This document shows positions 15,085 through 18,962 of a stretch of 18,962 bases of DNA, piece after piece. Positions within the stretch are counted from its first letter, which is position 1; each line of letters begins with the position of its first letter. The stretch is from Methanoregula sp. (GTDB lineage Archaea; Halobacteriota; Methanomicrobia; Methanomicrobiales; Methanospirillaceae), in the NCBI GenBank assembly GCA_022710665.1, contig JAKLGN010000008.1, positions 1-18,962 on the forward strand. Direction: 5' to 3'. A program made the position numbers and the translations under genes. The notes beneath the pieces were generated by a model. The model was not told the origin of the DNA and did not search any database. It saw only the letters and a list, made by a program, of their open reading frames with translations.

Positions 15085-15554
15085 AGTATCCACTTGAGGA
15101 AGGCGTCCTGCTCATACAAGGGAACCTGTCTTTCCTGCTCATCGGGAAGGCGAATGAGCAGTTCTCGCTCTGCATAGAGACATCAACGGAAGAATTCTGC
15201 CAGGGAGTCATGCCCGGCGATGTCATCGTGGTCTCCGCTCCTGAAGGTGGTGCGGTCGAGCCGGCACTGATGCTGATGGACCTAGTAAGGACCTGGCATG
15301 TCCCGCTCCTGGTGCTGCCAAGGAACCATCCCGGGTCCCGCAGGATTTCCCGCGTGGTGTCCGTTGCGAAGGAAGTCCAGACCAGCTGCTCGATAACCCG
15401 GGGCACGCACCCTGAACAGCATCTTGTCTGTTCCAGCGATGAACTCGCCGGTATCGCGATCCGGGGAGTTTCCGGGGGGCTCGAACTGTCAGGAATGCCG
15501 GACGGTCTGACCCTCCGGACCATCCGGTACCGGATTATCGTAGACCGTGCCTGA
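15081..15554 (+). CDS. Hypothetical protein, 157 aa, unrecognised
   Basis: I do not recognise this protein. It is soluble, with no signal peptide or membrane segment. It looks alpha/beta: strands around LLIQGNLSFLLIGK (10-23) and GDVIVVSAPEGG (47-58), a helix PALMLMDLVRTW (61-72), the strand VPLLVLPRNHP (74-84), and a beta-rich end GLTLRTIRYRIIVD (142-155). No catalytic motif is evident. I start it at ATG 15081 (MKYPLEEG), which overlaps the zinc-ribbon stop as ATGA, so the two are translationally coupled and likely work together. The ATP synthase promoter follows about 60 bases later. Confidence 0.75.
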   Translation: MKYPLEEGVLLIQGNLSFLLIGKANEQFSLCIETSTEEFCQGVMPGDVIVVSAPEGGAVEPALMLMDLVRTWHVPLLVLPRNHPGSRRISRVVSVAKEVQTSCSITRGTHPEQHLVCSSDELAGIAIRGVSGGLELSGMPDGLTLRTIRYRIIVDRA

Positions 15555-15610
15555 CAGTTCATTTTCCGCCGGTTTTTTATGTGACATATCCCGTCTGAAT
15601 GAAATAACAA

Positions 15611-15619
15611 TACATATAT
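15611..15619 (+). promoter_or_regulatory. TATA box of the A-type ATP synthase operon
   Basis: TACATATAT, preceded by an A-rich stretch, predicts a start near 15642. A strong ribosome site AGAGGAGGG (15651-15659) lies just before ATG 15664. Confidence 0.65.
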
Positions 15620-15630
15620 CCCTTTTTTTC

Positions 15631-15645
15631 CAAGTATTGTACTTG
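15631..15645. promoter_or_regulatory. Perfect inverted repeat at the ATP synthase start site (candidate operator)
   Basis: CAAGTA-TTG-TACTTG is a perfect 6-bp inverted repeat with a 3-base spacer, overlying the predicted transcription start about 27 bases after the TATA centre. A dimeric regulator bound here would block initiation. It could instead be a small 5' mRNA hairpin. Confidence 0.5.
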
Positions 15646-15663
15646 CCGTGAGAGGAGGGTTGG

Positions 15664-15993
15664 ATGAAGACTGAGGTCTTAAAAGACATAAAAAAAGCTG
15701 AAGAAGAGTACCAGTCCACCATCAGCAGGGCTCAGGAAGAGAAGAAGCAGAGGCATTCTCAGGCTGAGCTCGAGGCTGACAATCTGGTATCAAAGGCGCA
15801 GAGCAATGCAGAACAATATAAAAAGCTGAAACTGGAAGAGGCACGGCACCAGGCGGCACTTAAGCACGCTGAAATCATCAAAAGTGGCAATCAGCGCGCA
15901 GCAACACTCAGAGTGAAAGGGGAACAGAACCTTTCCAAGGCAGTGCAGCTGCTGGTTTTGCGGTTTAAGGAGCAGCTCCATGTTAAAGCCTAA
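15664..15993 (+). CDS. ahaH: A-type ATP synthase subunit H
   Basis: A 109-residue, almost wholly helical and charged protein that forms the peripheral stalk with subunit E. Long heptad-like Glu/Lys/Ala-rich stretches run from about 5 to 90. It has no cysteine and no membrane segment. It is the first gene of the operon, behind a strong GAGGAGGG ribosome site, and its 3' end overlaps the start of ahaI by 14 bases. Identity rests on length, composition and the H-I-K-E-C gene order, which is the methanogen order. Confidence 0.9.
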   Translation: MKTEVLKDIKKAEEEYQSTISRAQEEKKQRHSQAELEADNLVSKAQSNAEQYKKLKLEEARHQAALKHAEIIKSGNQRAATLRVKGEQNLSKAVQLLVLRFKEQLHVKA

Positions 15994-17965
15994 GCAGATG
16001 AGCCGGCTTCTCATCGCGGCCTCACGGGACCAGATGGCCCCGGTAATTGCGGAACTGTACCGCCATAATCTGTTCCATATCGAAGACTATGTCGATCAGG
16101 GAGCAGAAGGTTATGATGGCTTTAAGATCGGCACGCCTCTTTCAGGTGCAAGCGAAAAGTCCGCAGATCTGGTCAAGATCCGGTCAATAGCCAACACTGT
16201 TGCCGTTCATGCGGACGATATCGATGCAGGACCATCCTGTACGCAGGACGAGCTGCAGACAAAGATCGAGCATGATCTCCCGAAGTTGGAGCGGGAAGTC
16301 GAGGAACTGACTGCCCGGCGATCAAAGCTTGAGACCCGGCTCAAGGAACTCGAGCAGAAGATTGCCGAGATCACCCCGTTCGCAGACATACCGGTCGATA
16401 TGAATCTGTATCACGGTTACCAGAGATTCACGACCCTTGCCGGCTACGTATCCCGCGACGTGAACATGAACGTCCCCTGCGAGATGCATCTCTCAAAGGG
16501 GAAGGACAAGAATTTCTTGGTTATCATTATCCCGTCGGAGCAGAAGGGCGAAGCTGACAAGGCGCTGGCAGAAGCCGGCTTCCAGCCGGTCCCTGTTCCG
16601 GAAGATTCCGGGTCCCCCCGGGGCCGCATCGAGTTTTACTCTGGTGAGACCGCAGCAGTAAAAAAGGAGATCAATGAGATCAACAAGCAGCTCGAAGAGG
16701 TAAAGCAGAAACACGCAGGGTTTCTCGTTGCCTGCGAAGAACTTTTAAAAGCAGAAGTTGACCAGACCGAGGCCCCGCTCCGTTTTGCAACCACAAAGCA
16801 GACGTTTGTTGCAGAAGGGTGGGTTCCGACTGACAAGGTTGCGGCTGTGACAAACTCTCTTGTCTACGAGACCGACGGGAAGGTCTTTGTTACCGTCGTA
16901 CCGACAGATCTCGAGCATGACTCGGTACCGGTGGAATACAACAACCCGGACTTTGCAAAACCCACGCAGGTGCTGATGGATGTCTATTCCCGGCCAAAGT
17001 ATACCGAGGTCGACCCCACACTGATGTTATCGATTGTATTCCCCCTGTTCTTCGGGCTGATTCTCGGTGATGTCGGGTATGGCTTGGTCCTCCTTGGAAT
17101 GGCTTTCGGGCTCCGGAAGTTCCTGAAGGGTGAAGAAGGCCGGTACCTCCTTGATGTGCTCAGAAACGCGAGTATCTCAAGCATCTTCTTTGGCCTGCTC
17201 TTCAGCGAGTTCCTTGGCTTTGCTATCCCCGGCTTAAAACCGGTCCTGTTCTCCCGTCACCTGATGGCAGAAGCTGCAGAGGGGGAAGTCGTGACTTCGC
17301 ATGGCCCGATGATCCCGCAACTGCTGATCCTGTCCATCTGGATCGGTATCCTGCATATCACGCTCGGGCGTGTCATCAGCATTATCAACCATGCACACCA
17401 GGACCACGGGCAACATCGGATAAAAGCGATGCTGGCAAATTTCGGCTGGATTGCCGTCATGTGGGGCGTGCTGATTGGTATCTGGTCAATCGCACCATTA
17501 CCGCTTATGCCCGATCTGACCGGTCTTCCCCCGATTGTATCCATTATCAATTACGGGGGAGTTGCCGGGGCAGTTCTTGCGGTTCTGGGGGTTCTTTTAA
17601 TCGCCTACGACTCGGTGCTTGAAGTTATAGAACTCCCGGGGATTATCTCGCATGTATTATCCTATACCCGTATCGTTGCCGTTGGTTTCTCTTCGGTAGC
17701 GATCGCTATGGTTGTCAATTTCATATCTATCGGCATGTTCATTCAGCCACAGCTTGAAAATATTTCACCCTTTGGTATTTTCATCATTCTCGCAGGGCTG
17801 GTCGTGTTCCTTCTGGGGCATTTACTCAATACTGTCCTGGGAATCATGGGTGGAGGAATCCACTCAATCAGGTTGCATTATGTTGAATTCTTCACCAAGT
17901 TCTACAAAGGTGGAGGCAAAAAGTACATCCCCTTCGGGATGAAACGCAGATTTACGGAGGCATAA
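15980..17965 (+). CDS. ahaI: A-type ATP synthase subunit I (membrane stator, a-subunit)
   Basis: A 661-residue stator subunit that forms the ion half-channels against the K ring. The N-terminal cytoplasmic half (1-~340) contains two coiled coils (about 90-132 and 222-258) that bind the stalks. The C-terminal half holds several transmembrane helices from about residue 348, beginning with the LILGDVGYGLVLLG segment. The essential arginine is R564 in SYTRIVAVGFSSVA. ATG 15980 overlaps the end of ahaH; an internal ATG six codons later is possible. ahaK begins three bases after the stop. Confidence 0.95.
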   Translation: MLKPKQMSRLLIAASRDQMAPVIAELYRHNLFHIEDYVDQGAEGYDGFKIGTPLSGASEKSADLVKIRSIANTVAVHADDIDAGPSCTQDELQTKIEHDLPKLEREVEELTARRSKLETRLKELEQKIAEITPFADIPVDMNLYHGYQRFTTLAGYVSRDVNMNVPCEMHLSKGKDKNFLVIIIPSEQKGEADKALAEAGFQPVPVPEDSGSPRGRIEFYSGETAAVKKEINEINKQLEEVKQKHAGFLVACEELLKAEVDQTEAPLRFATTKQTFVAEGWVPTDKVAAVTNSLVYETDGKVFVTVVPTDLEHDSVPVEYNNPDFAKPTQVLMDVYSRPKYTEVDPTLMLSIVFPLFFGLILGDVGYGLVLLGMAFGLRKFLKGEEGRYLLDVLRNASISSIFFGLLFSEFLGFAIPGLKPVLFSRHLMAEAAEGEVVTSHGPMIPQLLILSIWIGILHITLGRVISIINHAHQDHGQHRIKAMLANFGWIAVMWGVLIGIWSIAPLPLMPDLTGLPPIVSIINYGGVAGAVLAVLGVLLIAYDSVLEVIELPGIISHVLSYTRIVAVGFSSVAIAMVVNFISIGMFIQPQLENISPFGIFIILAGLVVFLLGHLLNTVLGIMGGGIHSIRLHYVEFFTKFYKGGGKKYIPFGMKRRFTEA

Positions 17966-17968
17966 ATT

Positions 17969-18244
17969 ATGGCAGCAGAAGCAGTAGTAGCAGCAGTAGA
18001 TGTTGGAATGACCGTTGAACAGATTAAGGCAACGCAGCTCGGAATGAAGGCACTCGGAGCAGGTATAGCCGTAGGTTTCACGGGTATCGGTGCAGGCATC
18101 GCGGAGATGGCAATCGGTTCTGCCGCAGTGGGAGCAACTGCCGAAAACAAGGATATATTCGGTCTCGCACTGATCTTCACCGTCATTCCGGAAACCATTG
18201 TTATCTTCGGTCTGGTTGTCGCTCTCCTGCTCTTATTCGTATAA
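17969..18244 (+). CDS. ahaK: A-type ATP synthase subunit K (proteolipid, c-subunit)
   Basis: A 91-residue rotor-ring proteolipid with one helical hairpin (about 28-55 and 63-90). E75 in VIPET is the ion-carrying residue. E46 in the first helix and T76 after E75 resemble sodium-binding sites of some methanogen rings, but ion choice cannot be settled by eye. The first ~25 residues (with TVEQIKATQLGMK) make it longer at the N terminus than common ~80-residue methanogen K subunits. A GGAGG ribosome site overlaps the end of ahaI. ahaE follows after 13 bases. Confidence 0.94.
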   Translation: MAAEAVVAAVDVGMTVEQIKATQLGMKALGAGIAVGFTGIGAGIAEMAIGSAAVGATAENKDIFGLALIFTVIPETIVIFGLVVALLLLFV

Positions 18245-18257
18245 GGCGGGGAAGACG

Positions 18258-18911
18258 ATGGGACCTGAAGTCAAAGAACATGAGGTCTGCCCCAATTGCG
18301 GCCAGGAGATGCATACCGGCTCGGATGGTACTATTGGCTTAAAAACGCTCGTAAAGGAGATCCGGGAGAAAGCAAGGGCTGAAGCGGAGAGACTCCATGC
18401 CGAGTCCAAATCCGATTCAGACCAGATCCTGGCTGCTGCAGCAAAGCGGTCCGAAACGATCAAGCTTACAGCGGACGCGGAGGTTACAAAACAGACCTCC
18501 CATATCGTGAGCCAGGAAGTGTCCGCTGCTAACCTGCTGGTCAAGCGCGAGCTCCTCAATACCCAGAAGGCGCTCCTTGACCAGGTCTATGAGGCGACCC
18601 GGATGGATGTTGCCTCGCTCCCGGACAGCTTCCACCGCGAAGCAATCAAAACACTCCTCACCGAAGCAAAGAAGCAGATCCCGAACGGGAAGATCTTCTG
18701 CAATGCCCGCGATCTGGCAGCCACAAAGGAACTCATTGCCGGACACGCGGAGTTTGCAAAATTCACCGTGGGAGAACCTGTCGATATCGACGGGGGAATC
18801 CTTATCGAGGGTGAGAAGGGCGCACTGCAGATCGATTACAGCTATCGTACATTCCTTGCAAAAGTCTGGGAAACCGGGTTGAAGGATGCATCTGATATCC
18901 TGTTCGGATAA
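18258..18911 (+). CDS. ahaE: A-type ATP synthase subunit E with N-terminal CxxC extension
   Basis: A 217-residue peripheral-stalk subunit. The body begins at about residue 25 with the usual helix (LKTLVKEIREKARAEAERL), followed by a long Ala/Glu/Lys-rich helix and the globular C-terminal domain ending ILFG. The first 24 residues are unusual: EVCPNCGQEMHTGSDG carries a single CxxC (C11, C14) not found in standard AhaE. I chose ATG 18258 because GGCGGGGAAG lies just upstream; the frame is open further back, but that part overlaps ahaK. ahaC follows after 12 bases. Confidence 0.92.
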   Translation: MGPEVKEHEVCPNCGQEMHTGSDGTIGLKTLVKEIREKARAEAERLHAESKSDSDQILAAAAKRSETIKLTADAEVTKQTSHIVSQEVSAANLLVKRELLNTQKALLDQVYEATRMDVASLPDSFHREAIKTLLTEAKKQIPNGKIFCNARDLAATKELIAGHAEFAKFTVGEPVDIDGGILIEGEKGALQIDYSYRTFLAKVWETGLKDASDILFG

Positions 18912-18923
18912 GGAGGTAAACAT

Positions 18924-18962
18924 ATGGCCGAGGTGAGTGGTATCTCAGCACCGTATATTTAC
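18924..18962 (+). CDS. ahaC: A-type ATP synthase subunit C, first 13 codons, truncated by window end
   Basis: ATG 18924 follows a strong AGGAGGTAAACAT ribosome site and opens a frame (MAEVSGISAPYIY) that runs off the window. Subunit C couples the rotor to the central stalk, and it follows E in the methanogen operon order. The identity comes mainly from position and the YIY start typical of these proteins. Confidence 0.75.
   Translation, partial: MAEVSGISAPYIY

Overview
The window comes from a euryarchaeal methanogen, most likely a member of the Methanomicrobia (order Methanomicrobiales, Methanoregula-like). This placement rests on gene content and was not checked by search. Archaeal marks are a group II chaperonin (thermosome), a membrane-anchored LonB protease, the Nob1 ribosome-maturation nuclease, a GfcR/PyrE-like PRT regulator, an A-type ATP synthase operon in the order H-I-K-E-C, TATA/BRE promoters, T-tract terminators, tRNA genes without an encoded CCA, and GTG starts. 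I see no insertion sequence, prophage or CRISPR array. Most of the window is core chromosome, with a few accessory genes and three odd intergenic regions.

Left part (1-5500): the 3' end of purF; a class I SAM methyltransferase; an initiator tRNA-Met on the minus strand; a thioredoxin with an N-terminal extension; a pterin-carbinolamine-dehydratase-like protein that has lost two of the three classical active-site histidines (minus strand); a compact Lhr-type helicase; a leaderless cupredoxin lipoprotein followed at once by a small two-helix membrane protein with an H-x13-H pair; and tRNA-Ser(CGA) on the minus strand. A 343-base gap then carries a strong GC-rich hairpin and the thermosome terminator.

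Middle, minus strand (5821-9485): PRPP synthetase (prs), nob1 and gfcR form a cluster. gfcR appears also to have its own leaderless promoter inside the end of nob1. The thermosome gene follows with a separate strong TATA promoter. PRPP is a recurring theme: PurF uses it, Prs makes it and GfcR has a PRPP-binding fold. A 249-base divergent promoter region with phased A-tracts (9486-9734) separates this block from the next.

Right, plus strand (9735-18962): a tight proteolysis operon lonB-tldD-tldE-bofA pairs a membrane AAA+ protease and the TldD/TldE metalloprotease with a BofA-like membrane protein. BofA in Bacillus is an inhibitor of an intramembrane protease. A 332-base gap carries a cluster of eight GATC sites and an imperfect repeat. 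A 51-residue zinc-ribbon gene then overlaps an unrecognised 157-residue gene. Last comes the A1AO ATP synthase operon (ahaH, ahaI, ahaK, ahaE and the first codons of ahaC). Its promoter has a perfect inverted repeat at the predicted start site, and its E subunit has an unusual CxxC N-terminal extension.

The best leads for something undescribed are the LonB-TldDE-BofA membrane-proteolysis operon, the divergent PCD-like protein, the cupredoxin/membrane-protein pair, the CxxC-tagged AhaE, and the zinc-ribbon/unknown pair next to the ATP synthase.
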